From contig NZ_BMFG01000003.1 in the NCBI RefSeq assembly GCF_014638005.1, positions 124,001 through 188,000 on the forward strand: a stretch of 64,000 bases of DNA, in the 5' to 3' direction. This DNA is from Flavobacterium orientale (GTDB lineage Bacteria > Bacteroidota > Bacteroidia > Flavobacteriales > Flavobacteriaceae). The notes under the pieces are model-generated. The model was not told the DNA's origin and searched no databases. It saw nothing but the letters and a program-made list of their open reading frames with translations. Position numbers and translations under genes: made by a program. Positions 48,300 through 57,599 of the stretch are shown piece after piece (position 1 is the first letter of the stretch; every line of letters begins with the position of its first letter).

Positions 48300-49277
48300 T
48301 TAATTTAAAAAAGTAATTGATTTAATTATTGCTTCCAATTCATGCATTAAATCTCTTTTTGAAGTTGACGGATTGTAGCAAAAACCTTCAACAACTAAGT
48401 AGCGTTGGTTGGCTTCATCTTTAATTGCATAATTGATAAATGGACCCGCCATAAAATCGTTTTTCAATTCCCAAGTTCCTTTGGTTTCAAAAGCTTCTTT
48501 CCCTTTTAAAGTTATTTTTGAGAAATAAGGAGCATACGAATCTTCAGTTACCATGTGTGTATTTGCTAAAGTTCCTTGAATGTGTTTTTGTCCGATTGAA
48601 TCTCGTAGTGTAATTATTGATGATACAAAATTAGGATCTTCCTCAATAGTTGCAATTGGTACTTCGTAAATCAAAATACTATTGTTCCCTGAAGTTAATT
48701 CTTTTCTAATCCAGAAAAACTTATCTTCTTCGATGATGTATTTGTAAGCGGTTGGTATTTTTAGAGAAATGTTGAATTTCTTTTTAATTTTAGAATCGTC
48801 CAACAACGAAATAGCTATTCTTCTTTGGTTTTCAAGTATTTCTCCAGCCTTAAATGTTGAAATTATTTCTTTTGAATGTTCTTCAAGTTTATTGATAATC
48901 TCAGATATTGTATTTCCTGAAACATAAACTATCGTTTGAGGTTGAGCATAAACATTCTTCTTAATTTCAAAATTAGCTTGTTCGGTTTTTGTTACAATCA
49001 GAATCGTTCTGCTGTTGGTCATAAAACCTTCAAAAAGTTTTGGGGCATATTGAGAAATGTTGAATAACGGCTCTTGTTGTGGTAAACCGTCAACCGGAGC
49101 TGCAAATTTACTTCTAATGCTATCACCTACTTCACCGCCCCACATTTGGTTTTCGATGATAACGGATAGCGAATTAATTTTTCCTGAGGAATCTTTTAAT
49201 GAAGTTTTTTGTTGCTGTTCTTCTTTACAAGAAAATAATACTAAAGCTGCTACAATAGTAAAAATTATATTTTTCAT
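48300..49277 (-). CDS. DUF4837 family lipoprotein
   Basis: A 325-residue lipoprotein (lipobox ALVLFSCKE, Cys 17) with the DUF4837 body, a Bacteroidetes family of unknown function. Visible features are the conserved Trp-rich MWGGEVGDSIR block, LFNISQYAPKLFEGF, and the terminal RYLVVEGFCYNPSTSKRDLM with one Cys. It follows the LysM transglycosylase gene after 30 nt and precedes the GNAT gene by 23 nt, suggesting one operon. Confidence 0.88.
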   Translation of the reverse strand: MKNIIFTIVAALVLFSCKEEQQQKTSLKDSSGKINSLSVIIENQMWGGEVGDSIRSKFAAPVDGLPQQEPLFNISQYAPKLFEGFMTNSRTILIVTKTEQANFEIKKNVYAQPQTIVYVSGNTISEIINKLEEHSKEIISTFKAGEILENQRRIAISLLDDSKIKKKFNISLKIPTAYKYIIEEDKFFWIRKELTSGNNSILIYEVPIATIEEDPNFVSSIITLRDSIGQKHIQGTLANTHMVTEDSYAPYFSKITLKGKEAFETKGTWELKNDFMAGPFINYAIKDEANQRYLVVEGFCYNPSTSKRDLMHELEAIIKSITFLN

Positions 49278-49307
49278 TATGCTTGAGATTAAAGGAACTC
49301 AAATAAA

Positions 49308-51275
49308 TTATCCATTTATTTTTAATTTCATTCCCGGTTTTATAACCGATCCACCGCTAATACCGTTCCACTTTTTTAAATCTGCTACAGTTACTCCAGG
49401 AATTTTTTGAGAAATACTAAATAATGAATCCCCTTTTTTAACAATATAAACGTTTTCGTTTTTGTAACTATTTGTTTTTGAAGCTTTTTTAGGGGCTGCT
49501 TTTATTTCTGTAACGCTATTTTCTACTTCTTCAGATTGAATAATTTTTAACTCTAATCCTGCAATCACATTTGCATCCTCTAAATCATTCCATTTAATCA
49601 AATCATCTGTAGAAATGTTATGTGCTTTTGCAATGGAATGAAGACTTTCTCCAGCTTTAACAATATGTAAATTTAAATTGTCTTCATCAGTAATTACTTC
49701 ATTAGCTACAATTAATTTTGAGCCCAATGCAATGTTCGAATCTTTTAAATTATTCCATTTTTTTAATTCCTCAATACTACTATTATATTTTTTAGAAAGT
49801 TGACTAAGTGTTTCGCCTTTTTCAACTTGGTGTATCTTTTTTACTGTTGAATCCTTAGAAACAACAACTGTGTTTTTTTCAACCTCTATAGATTTCACTG
49901 TTGTTGGCTCGTTAACTTTTTTAACCGGACTGGAAGCAATTCTTTCGTTAGATATGATTTTCAATTTTTTACCCAAACCAATATTGTTAGATTTAAGGTT
50001 ATTCCATTGCTTAACATTTGTTAGCGTTACTCCGTATTTTTTTGAAATTCCACCCAATGTTTCGCCTCTTTTTACAGTATGGTATTTTGTTCTTGAAACA
50101 ACTTCAAAGTTTCCATTGGCTGCAGCTAAAGCTTCTTGACTTGAGAATGGCTTTTCACGTTTTGAAAAATCATGCTCTGTGTAAGCATAAATTTTTTCTT
50201 CATTTGAAGTAAAAACAGCTACTTTATCAATTGGTAAACGCAAATAATGATCTTTTCCTGAGATAAATGGAACATAATCTCTTTTGTAAGAAGGGTTTAA
50301 AAACTGTAATTGCTCAACAGAAATATCTAATAAATCAGAAATCTGTTTAAACGACATTTTGTTTTTAATCTTGATTGTATCCGTTGAAAACGTATTTAAT
50401 ATCGGCTTGTTTGGTACAATTCCATGTTCTTTATGGTATTCATAAACATACATTGTTGCTAAAAAAGCCGGAACATATCCCTGAGTTTCTTTTGGTAAAA
50501 ATGGTCTAATATTCCAATAATTTTGTTTCCCGCCTGAACGTCTAATTGCTTTTGTTACATTTCCGGGACCTGCATTATAAGATGCTAAAACTAAATCCCA
50601 ATCGCCAAAAATAGCATACATGTTTACCATGTATTGACAAGCTGCTTCGGTTGCTTTTAAAACATCACTTCTTTCATCAACAAACGTATTGATTTCTAAA
50701 TTGTATTGTTTTCCGGTTCCATACATAAATTGCCATAATCCGGTAGCTCCCATTTTTGAAACTGCTCTTGGATTTAAAGCGGACTCCACAATTGCCAAAT
50801 ATTTTATTTCAAGTGGCACATTATATTTTGCCAACGAAGCTTCAAAAATTGGAAAATAATATTGCGAAAGTCCCATCAAACGTTCGTATGATTTTTTTCT
50901 GTTTTTCAGATAATGCTTGATTATGTTTTCTAATCCAGGATTGTATTCTATGTTAAAAGCTGATTTTGCATCTAATTCTTTTAAACGTTCTTTCAATAAA
51001 TCTGTAGAAAGTTCATAATCTACTTTTACTTCTAAATCGATGTTTTCAATATCGTTAGTAATTTCTTTATAAAGTTCAAGCGAAGCAATTTCAGAAACAA
51101 ATCGTTCGTCAACACAAGCAGCAATTTCGTGATGAACAAATGATTTTTTGATAGAATCTAAAAAAGAAATTTTGGGTAGTTCTACAAGCTGATTTGCTGT
51201 TGCCAAAGAGTCTTGAGCAAAAAGCTGTCCTGACAAAAGGAGTAAAAAAACTAATGTGGTATTTTGTAACTTCAT
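49308..51275 (-). CDS. membrane-bound lytic transglycosylase, MltD-like, with four LysM domains
   Basis: Cleaves peptidoglycan between MurNAc and GlcNAc. The 655 residues comprise a signal peptide (1-20), an SLT domain with the catalytic Glu in LAIVESALNPRAVS and the helix MGATGLWQFMYGTG, and a repeat of four LysM domains in the C-terminal half, each recognisable by HTVKRGETL-, HQVEKGETL-, HIVKAGESL- and YIVKKGDSL-type starts. It has its own promoter and is followed by DUF4837. Confidence 0.95.
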   Translation of the reverse strand: MKLQNTTLVFLLLLSGQLFAQDSLATANQLVELPKISFLDSIKKSFVHHEIAACVDERFVSEIASLELYKEITNDIENIDLEVKVDYELSTDLLKERLKELDAKSAFNIEYNPGLENIIKHYLKNRKKSYERLMGLSQYYFPIFEASLAKYNVPLEIKYLAIVESALNPRAVSKMGATGLWQFMYGTGKQYNLEINTFVDERSDVLKATEAACQYMVNMYAIFGDWDLVLASYNAGPGNVTKAIRRSGGKQNYWNIRPFLPKETQGYVPAFLATMYVYEYHKEHGIVPNKPILNTFSTDTIKIKNKMSFKQISDLLDISVEQLQFLNPSYKRDYVPFISGKDHYLRLPIDKVAVFTSNEEKIYAYTEHDFSKREKPFSSQEALAAANGNFEVVSRTKYHTVKRGETLGGISKKYGVTLTNVKQWNNLKSNNIGLGKKLKIISNERIASSPVKKVNEPTTVKSIEVEKNTVVVSKDSTVKKIHQVEKGETLSQLSKKYNSSIEELKKWNNLKDSNIALGSKLIVANEVITDEDNLNLHIVKAGESLHSIAKAHNISTDDLIKWNDLEDANVIAGLELKIIQSEEVENSVTEIKAAPKKASKTNSYKNENVYIVKKGDSLFSISQKIPGVTVADLKKWNGISGGSVIKPGMKLKING

Positions 51276-51321
51276 TTTGATTTGTTAACAGATTATATTT
51301 CAGGTAGTTGAGGGGGTTGTG

Positions 51322-51329
51322 CAAACATA
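51322..51329 (-). promoter_or_regulatory. predicted -7 element of the LysM transglycosylase
   Basis: On the minus strand TATGTTTG matches TAnnTTTG, 46 nt before the start codon; no clear TTTG upstream. Confidence 0.55.
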
Positions 51330-51375
51330 CGAAAATATAAACGTTTTTTTTTGTTTAAATATTGTTAAAGTTCAA

Positions 51376-52563
51376 TTATTCTAAAATTGCGGCAATTCCG
51401 GGCAAAGTTTGTCCTTCTAACATTTCTAACATAGCTCCACCGCCGGTTGAAACATAACTCATTTTTTCTTCTAATCCGAATTGTTTTACAGCTGAAACCG
51501 AATCGCCACCTCCAACAAGAGAAAAAGCTCCGTTTTTGGTTGATTCTGCAATATAATTTCCTAATGTAATTGTGCCGTTTGCAAACGATTCCATTTCAAA
51601 AACACCCAAAGGTCCGTTCCAAAGTATCGTTTTTGAATTCATGATAACTTCTTTGAAATTTTCTAACGATTTTGGTCCGGCATCCAAACCTTGCCAACCA
51701 TCAGGAATTTGGCGAACATCCACAATTTGTGTGTTGGCATCGTTTGAAAAAGCATCTGCCGCAACAACATCAACCGGAATGTGAATATGAACATTTTTTT
51801 CGTTAGCTAATTTCAAAATATCAAGTGCTAATTGTAATTTATCATCTTCACAAATGGAGTTTCCAACACTTCCGCCAAGGGCTTTGATAAAAGTGAAAGT
51901 CATTCCACCACCAATTATCATGTGGTCAACTTTATCTAATATATTTTCAATTACTGTAATTTTTGACGAAACTTTTGAACCACCCAAAACAGCCGTTACG
52001 GGTTTCACGCTATTGTTTAAAACTCTATTTAAACTTTCAATTTCTTTGGCTAATAACAACCCAAAACATTTTGAATTAGGAAAATACTTAGCGACAATTG
52101 TAGTTGAAGCATGAGCTCGATGTGCGGTTCCAAAAGCATCATTAACATAAATATCACCTAAAGCGGCTAATTTTTTTGAAAAAGCTTCATCGCCAGCTTC
52201 TTCTTCTGAGTAAAAACGAAGGTTTTCTAACAATAAAACTTCTCCCGGTTTTAAACTTGCAGCTCTTTTTTCAACTTTATCTCCAATACAATCGGAAATA
52301 AATTCAACATTAACACCCAAAATTTCAGATGCTTTATCTACGATATGACGTAAAGAATATTTACCTTCAACACCTTTTGGTCTTCCAAGATGTGACATTA
52401 AAATAACACTTCCGCCATCGGCCAAAATTTTATCAATAGTTGGTTTAGCCGCTTCAATTCTGTTTGTATCTGTTACATTGTAGTTTTCATCAAGAGGAAC
52501 ATTAAAATCTACACGAATTAAGGCTCTTTTATTGGCAAAATTAAAGTCGTTTATGGTTTTCAT
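51376..52563 (-). CDS. pgk: phosphoglycerate kinase
   Basis: Glycolytic enzyme: 1,3-bisphosphoglycerate + ADP to 3-phosphoglycerate + ATP. The 395 residues show the start [15 protein letters not shown], the substrate-binding SHLGRPKG and [11 protein letters not shown], the hinge [10 protein letters not shown], and the ADP-binding [11 protein letters not shown] with [11 protein letters not shown] near the C-terminus. It has a predicted promoter of its own. Confidence 0.98.
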   Translation of the reverse strand: MKTINDFNFANKRALIRVDFNVPLDENYNVTDTNRIEAAKPTIDKILADGGSVILMSHLGRPKGVEGKYSLRHIVDKASEILGVNVEFISDCIGDKVEKRAASLKPGEVLLLENLRFYSEEEAGDEAFSKKLAALGDIYVNDAFGTAHRAHASTTIVAKYFPNSKCFGLLLAKEIESLNRVLNNSVKPVTAVLGGSKVSSKITVIENILDKVDHMIIGGGMTFTFIKALGGSVGNSICEDDKLQLALDILKLANEKNVHIHIPVDVVAADAFSNDANTQIVDVRQIPDGWQGLDAGPKSLENFKEVIMNSKTILWNGPLGVFEMESFANGTITLGNYIAESTKNGAFSLVGGGDSVSAVKQFGLEEKMSYVSTGGGAMLEMLEGQTLPGIAAILE

Positions 52564-52586
52564 TGTTTTTAAAATAGGTTATTTTA

Positions 52587-52594
52587 CAAAAATA
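52587..52594 (-). promoter_or_regulatory. predicted -7 element of pgk
   Basis: On the minus strand TATTTTTG matches TAnnTTTG, 23 nt before the start codon; upstream TTTG not seen at the usual spacing. Confidence 0.55.
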
Positions 52595-52648
52595 CTAAAT
52601 CTAATTAAGATTTTAAAAATGGTGCTTGTCTAAATGTTAACAAAAATA

Positions 52649-54220
52649 TTACTCGTTTTTTATGGTCATAATCCACATGTCGCCAAAATAAGTATTGTTT
52701 AAATCCGAATTATAATGCTCTTTTGCTTCATTCCAATTAGAAAAACTACTCACATAAACGTAGCGGTAGTTGTTTTTTGGATTAATGAAATAATTAGCTT
52801 CAATTCCCATCTTTTTTAATTTTTGAATAAAATTTACAGCATTTGAATGAACTCTAAAAACATTTGCAATCAAGTAAAAACCGTCTTTCGCATTTGGAAT
52901 AGTCACTTTATCAGATTGCTTTGGTTCAACTCTTTTAGATTTAGCCTCTGTTGAAGAACTCTTTTTTATTTGATTTGTTGTTACTTCTGTTAGTTTTAAC
53001 TCTTTACTTTTTTCTACAGTACTTTCTCTTATTGGTTCAGCTAGTTCCACTTTGCTTTCAACAATAGTTTCTTGTTCTACTGGTTTTGAAGGATCGATTC
53101 CTTCAACACTTAAGGCACAAAAAAACATAAAATACCTGTCGCCTGTAGATTTTAATCGTACTGAAACTTCATTGGTATTATTAGCAATTACTGAATTATC
53201 ATTGTTTTTAATAGGAATTAAAAAGGCATCATAACCAAGAGTATTACTGCTATTAGGATTTCTTTTATTAAAATTGGCTTGATTAATTGTTATGGAGCTA
53301 TTGAAAAAATTGTTTTTGTCTCGCAATGGTTCTTCGATTGGAACTTCATTTTGACTTGACTTAGTTTTTATAAAAAGTTCGTCGCCTTTTAAGTTTTGAT
53401 CTCCTTCTAAAGCGGATCCTAAAATTTTTGCTTTAACTTCCCCTTCTGGTAACGTTTCAAAACCAACAAAATCGATAACTGTAGATTTGTTTGTAACTCC
53501 GGCAAAACCATCATAGGAAGTAATTTGTTTACCGGAAAGATTTTTGTCTTCATAAACAATTACTAACGTCCAACCGCCTGAAACGCCACCACTTAATGTT
53601 CCTAAAGTTGCTTTAATATTGGCAATTGTATAAGTTCCGTTTGGATTTTTTAATTGTGCTACTTTATCTGTTACATCAGCATAAACAGCATAGGGTGCGT
53701 TTTCTGAAAATCCTTCTTTTTCATGTCCGTCATAAAGAATTTCACCAGAAATTTCTTGGTAGTTTTTTTCGCCTGGTAATTTGATTTTTATAACATCAAT
53801 ATTGAATCTCTTTTTATTGGAAGCTACAAATTTTTTGTTTTTCTTTTGTTTGCCTTTTTCGTATTTATAGGTAGCTGACCAATATAACCCGGCATATTTT
53901 ATCTTTTTGGAAGTTACATTTTCCAAATTCAAATCAGCACTACTTGATGAAAATGTTGTTGGATCGTCGTCAATATCAATATAATCCATGAACCATTCGT
54001 CATTTAACTTTGCAGATCTGTCGGTTATATTGTATGGAATGTTAGCACTAGAATTGCCTTCTTTTCTATTTACAATTTGATTAGCAATCAAGGTGATATC
54101 TCCGTTTACATAGTTTTGATATCGAATTTCAAACGGTTTGGCTAATTGAGCAAACCCATGCAAGCTTATAAAAACTAGACTAATTTGAAAGAATGAGTTT
54201 AAAAGTGGTATTTTCCTCAT
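52649..54220 (-). CDS. exported protein with C-terminal SPOR domain (tandem paralogue 2)
   Basis: A 523-residue exported protein (signal peptide about 1-25, ending GFAQ). Residues about 30-375 are a conserved region with DIDDDPTTFSSSSADLNL, YAGLYWSATYKYEKG, GTLSGGVSGGWTLVIVYED and ALEGDQNLKGDEL. I recall similar sequence at the N-terminus of large flavobacterial surface proteins. A Lys/Glu/Ser-rich linker (about 390-440) joins it to a SPOR domain (about 443-520, FYLIANVFRVHSNAVNF). SPOR domains bind denuded peptidoglycan at division sites in other bacteria. It is 16 nt downstream of a close paralogue on the same strand. Function unknown. Confidence 0.8.
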   Translation of the reverse strand: MRKIPLLNSFFQISLVFISLHGFAQLAKPFEIRYQNYVNGDITLIANQIVNRKEGNSSANIPYNITDRSAKLNDEWFMDYIDIDDDPTTFSSSSADLNLENVTSKKIKYAGLYWSATYKYEKGKQKKNKKFVASNKKRFNIDVIKIKLPGEKNYQEISGEILYDGHEKEGFSENAPYAVYADVTDKVAQLKNPNGTYTIANIKATLGTLSGGVSGGWTLVIVYEDKNLSGKQITSYDGFAGVTNKSTVIDFVGFETLPEGEVKAKILGSALEGDQNLKGDELFIKTKSSQNEVPIEEPLRDKNNFFNSSITINQANFNKRNPNSSNTLGYDAFLIPIKNNDNSVIANNTNEVSVRLKSTGDRYFMFFCALSVEGIDPSKPVEQETIVESKVELAEPIRESTVEKSKELKLTEVTTNQIKKSSSTEAKSKRVEPKQSDKVTIPNAKDGFYLIANVFRVHSNAVNFIQKLKKMGIEANYFINPKNNYRYVYVSSFSNWNEAKEHYNSDLNNTYFGDMWIMTIKNE

Positions 54221-54236
54221 TTGTTATTAAAAAGTT

Positions 54237-55841
54237 TTACTGATTAACATTAACGGCTAAAAGCCAAATTTCATCTTTATATTTTTTTTGCATTTTACTG
54301 TCAAGTTGTTTTTGGGCTTCCTCTTGATCGTCATAATAACCCAAATATACATAAATATATTTGTTCTCAGGATTGGTGAAAAATTTTGCTCCAATTCCTT
54401 TTTGTTCCAATTCTTTTAAAAACATTCTAGCGTTTGAAGGAACGGCAAAAACATTGGCTATGAGATAATATCCTTTTTTTAATCCCGGGTGATTTAAGTG
54501 TCGCAATTTTTCTGTTTCAATTTCATTTTGAGAAATAATTTCGGTCAAATCATCAACTTCTGTTAAATTAGAATCTTCATTTATAGTAATGTTGTTTTCT
54601 GTTCTTTTAGAATCAACCTCTGAAATTTCAAATTTTTGATCTGTATTTAAAACAAATGATTTGTCAATCTGATCCGGTGTTCCAACAGAAAGTGCTGTTA
54701 AAAAGAAAAAAAGTCGATCTCTTGAAGATTTTACTCTCAAATAAACTTCGTTTGTGCTGTTGTTTACAAAGTAATTGTCTTTGTTAGAGATTGAGGTCAA
54801 AAAAGTATCATAGCCCAAAGTGTTTCTTGAATTTGGAATTCTGTAGACATATTCTTCTTCATTGATTGTAATGCTACTATTAAAAATATTGCTGTTGAAC
54901 CGTGTTTTTGTTCTGAGGTTTGATAATCGTGGTTTTGTATTGGAACTTAAAAACAACATGTCCCCATGTGTTTTTTGATCGCCTTCTAAAGCGGCGGCTA
55001 AAAATTTTAATTTAATTTTTCCTTCAGAAATTGAGTCAAATTTAAAAGTGGTAATATCTTCAGATTCTTCATTAATTCCCGAAAAACCATCGTGAATAGT
55101 GATAAAATTCTCGTGGATTGATTGGTCTTCATAAACAAAAACCATGGTCCAACCGGCAGAAGAACCTCCACTCAAAGTGCCTTGAGTTGCTCTAATGTTT
55201 GCAACAGTATAAAACCCAAACGGATTAGAAGACGATTGAACAAAATGAGTAACATCGGCAAAAACCACATAAGGAGCTTGGTCTCTGTAGGGTTTGTTTT
55301 TGAGTCCGTCATAAATAACTTGACCTTTAACCGGAATGTAATTTGAAGTTTCGGGTAATTTTAATAAAACTTCGTCAAAAGAAAACCGGTCATTGTCATA
55401 AGCATAAAATTTTTCTTTGATTTTATAACCGCTTTCATATTTGTAAGTTGCCGACCAATATAAACCGGCAAATATTATTTTTTTTGATTCTTCTTGTTTT
55501 AAAAACAATGCCGCACTACTTGAAGAGAATGTATTAGGATCGTTGTCAATATCAATATATTCCATATCAAAATCATCATTTGAAGTATTTTCAAACGTGA
55601 TATCGTTATAGGGTTCGTTTGTTGAATTTCTTTTGTCAATTCTATTCAAAATATTGTTTGCAATAAAAGTCATGTCACCTTTTATTTTAACTTCAAATCG
55701 GGGTTTAAATGGCACTTGAACTTGAGCTAAAAGCGAAGTTGAAAGTAGTAATAAAAAAAAGTAATTGAAATTATGAACCAATTTAATAGTGTAGCTTTTA
55801 GGCTTCAAAAAAGAAGGAGGAGTTTGTTTTATTGAACTCAT
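54237..55841 (-). CDS. exported protein with C-terminal SPOR domain (tandem paralogue 1)
   Basis: A 534-residue paralogue of the downstream gene, with the same architecture: YIDIDNDPNTFSSSSAALFL, FAGLYWSATYKYESG, GTLSGGSSAGWTMVFVYED, ALEGDQKTHGDML, an acidic linker, then a SPOR domain (GYYLIANVFAVPSNARMFL) ending in WLLAVNVNQ. The first 24 residues before the hydrophobic signal segment (FNYFFLLLLSTSLLAQ) are longer than usual, so the start may be imprecise, but no alternative ATG is available. Promoter and tandem arrangement indicate one operon. The conserved GLYWSATY core and PG-binding tail suggest an envelope scaffold role. Confidence 0.8.
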   Translation of the reverse strand: MSSIKQTPPSFLKPKSYTIKLVHNFNYFFLLLLSTSLLAQVQVPFKPRFEVKIKGDMTFIANNILNRIDKRNSTNEPYNDITFENTSNDDFDMEYIDIDNDPNTFSSSSAALFLKQEESKKIIFAGLYWSATYKYESGYKIKEKFYAYDNDRFSFDEVLLKLPETSNYIPVKGQVIYDGLKNKPYRDQAPYVVFADVTHFVQSSSNPFGFYTVANIRATQGTLSGGSSAGWTMVFVYEDQSIHENFITIHDGFSGINEESEDITTFKFDSISEGKIKLKFLAAALEGDQKTHGDMLFLSSNTKPRLSNLRTKTRFNSNIFNSSITINEEEYVYRIPNSRNTLGYDTFLTSISNKDNYFVNNSTNEVYLRVKSSRDRLFFFLTALSVGTPDQIDKSFVLNTDQKFEISEVDSKRTENNITINEDSNLTEVDDLTEIISQNEIETEKLRHLNHPGLKKGYYLIANVFAVPSNARMFLKELEQKGIGAKFFTNPENKYIYVYLGYYDDQEEAQKQLDSKMQKKYKDEIWLLAVNVNQ

Positions 55842-55878
55842 TTTAATGAAACTGTTATGAAATTGTAAACAGTCATGT

Positions 55879-55886
55879 CAAAATTA
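55879..55886 (-). promoter_or_regulatory. predicted -7 element of the SPOR-domain operon
   Basis: On the minus strand TAATTTTG matches TAnnTTTG, 37 nt before the start codon; no upstream TTTG at the expected distance. Confidence 0.5.
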
Positions 55887-55988
55887 ACACTTTTGTAAAT
55901 AAAAACGACACTTTATGTGTTTTTTCTTATGTAGATAATCATAATTTGTACTACATCGGGATTTTCAGAATATCGTAATTTTTTAATT

Positions 55989-55996
55989 TATATTTG
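55989..55996 (+). promoter_or_regulatory. predicted -7 element of holB
   Basis: TATATTTG matches TAnnTTTG and ends 4 nt before the ATG. Transcription would begin at or next to the start codon, which suggests a leaderless mRNA. Confidence 0.5.
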
Positions 55997-56000
55997 CGAT

Positions 56001-57149
56001 ATGAAGTTTTCAGAAATTGTAGGTCAAGAAGCCGTCAAACATCATTTGATTCGGAATATCGAATTAAACCGAATTCCGCATGCTCAACTTTTTATTGGTC
56101 CTGAAGGTTGCGGAACATTACCCACAGCTATTGCTTATGCTCAATATTTATTATGCAAAAATTGTAATAATGAAAATTCTGGTGGAAACGACGCATGCAA
56201 TGCTAAATTTGAACATTTCGCACATCCTGATTTGCACTTCATTTATCCGACAGTAACGACAGAAGGTGTAAAATCAAAACCAAAAAGTATTGATTTTATT
56301 CAAGATTGGCGAGAATTTTTAAACACATCTATTTATGGTGGTTTGTTTGATTGGTACAAACAATTAGGTACAGAAAACAAACAAGGCGAAATTAGAGTTG
56401 ATGATTCACAGGAAATTTTAAGAACACTATCTTTAAAATCCTATGAAGGTGGCTATAAAGTAATGATTATTTGGATGGCAGAAGAAATGAATATTGCCGC
56501 TTCCAATAAAATTCTGAAAATTTTAGAAGAACCTTCTGAAACCACTTTGTTTATTCTTATTGCCGAAAAAGAAGAAGCTATAATTCAAACTATTAGATCT
56601 CGTTGTCAAATACTCCATTTTCATAAATTATCAGAACAATCTATTGCAGAAGCTTTAGTATCAAAACATGCTGTTGAAGAAAATTTAGCTTTAAAAATTG
56701 CTCATCAAGCTCAAGGGAATTTTAATAAAGCCCTCAAACTGATTCATGAAGAAAGTGACGATGTTGAATTTGAAAAATGGTTTGTTTTGTGGGTAAGAGC
56801 CGCATTCAGGGCTAAAGGCAACGCAGCGGCTATTCATGATTTGATTGATTGGAGCGAAGCTGTTGCAAAATTAGGTCGTGAAACTCAAAAAAAATTCCTG
56901 TCGTTTTGTATAGAAATGTTCAGACAAGCGTTATTAATAAATTATCAAACACCTAGTTTGGTGTATCTTGAACCAAAAATTGATAAATTTAAACTCGAAA
57001 ATTTTGCTCCATTTGTGAATGGAAATAATATAAACGAAATTTATAACGAACTTTCCAATGCGATTTATCTCATTGAAAGAAATGGAAATCCGAAAATAAT
57101 TTTGACGGATTTATCTATAAAACTAACCCGATATTTACATAAAAAATAA
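56001..57149 (+). CDS. holB: DNA polymerase III subunit delta'
   Basis: A clamp-loader subunit of 382 residues. The beginning VGQEAVKHHLIRNIELNRIP and the RFC-box-like HAQLFIGPEGCGTLPTA are typical; the P-loop lacks the Lys needed to bind ATP, as in delta' elsewhere. Cys residues at LLCKNC and DACNAKF could form the zinc site. The sensor ILEEPSETTLFILIAE and SRCQILHF blocks follow. It has a very close -7 element and is followed after 5 nt by a DoxX gene. Confidence 0.92.
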   Translation: MKFSEIVGQEAVKHHLIRNIELNRIPHAQLFIGPEGCGTLPTAIAYAQYLLCKNCNNENSGGNDACNAKFEHFAHPDLHFIYPTVTTEGVKSKPKSIDFIQDWREFLNTSIYGGLFDWYKQLGTENKQGEIRVDDSQEILRTLSLKSYEGGYKVMIIWMAEEMNIAASNKILKILEEPSETTLFILIAEKEEAIIQTIRSRCQILHFHKLSEQSIAEALVSKHAVEENLALKIAHQAQGNFNKALKLIHEESDDVEFEKWFVLWVRAAFRAKGNAAAIHDLIDWSEAVAKLGRETQKKFLSFCIEMFRQALLINYQTPSLVYLEPKIDKFKLENFAPFVNGNNINEIYNELSNAIYLIERNGNPKIILTDLSIKLTRYLHKK

Positions 57150-57154
57150 GACGT

Positions 57155-57538
57155 ATGAACAATCCGGCATCTTTTTTAATTTTACTTTTTCTGGCTATAA
57201 CTTTTTTACAGTCAGGTTATGACAAACTTTTTTATTGGAAAGACAATTTAGAATGGTTGAAAGGTCATTTTTCAAAAACAGTTTTGAAAAATTTTGTACC
57301 CCTAGCTTTAGCTAAAATTTTAGTTTTAGAATTGGCTTCCGGTGTTTTGGCTATAGTTGGAATGGTACAACTTTTAATGAACGGCGATAGAATTTATGGA
57401 TTTTATGCCGCTTTTCTTAGCTGTGTCACTTTGCTTTTCTTGTTGTTTGGTCAACGCTTAGCTAAAGATTATGACGGAGCCAGAACTATTGTTATTTATT
57501 TTGTTCCGGCAGTTTTAGCGGTTTATTGGCTGAATTAA
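57155..57538 (+). CDS. DoxX family membrane protein
   Basis: A 127-residue protein with four hydrophobic helices (about 4-22, 47-68, 75-101 and 109-126) and a conserved Lys/Arg turn FGQRLAKDYDGAR before the last helix, as in DoxX-like proteins. Such proteins are linked to thiol and redox tasks in some bacteria, but here no partner genes are adjacent. It is 5 nt after holB, so probably co-transcribed. Confidence 0.85.
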   Translation: MNNPASFLILLFLAITFLQSGYDKLFYWKDNLEWLKGHFSKTVLKNFVPLALAKILVLELASGVLAIVGMVQLLMNGDRIYGFYAAFLSCVTLLFLLFGQRLAKDYDGARTIVIYFVPAVLAVYWLN

Positions 57539-57553
57539 AAAAACATTCTCTAA

Positions 57554-57595
57554 AAACAAAACAAGGAAGCTAAATTTAACTTCCTTGTTTTGTTT
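57554..57595. terminator. bidirectional terminator after the DoxX gene
   Basis: A perfect 16-bp stem (57554-57569 and 57580-57595, core ACAAGGAAG / CTTCCTTGT) with a 10-nt loop, between converging genes. Confidence 0.9.
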
Positions 57596-57599
57596 ATTT

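Noticed and set aside
52626-52637. TTGTCTAAAT sequence upstream of pgk, similar to half of the iron/Fe-S motif
   Set aside because: Only one half-site is present, with no inverted partner, and the position is upstream of the -7 element rather than over the start.
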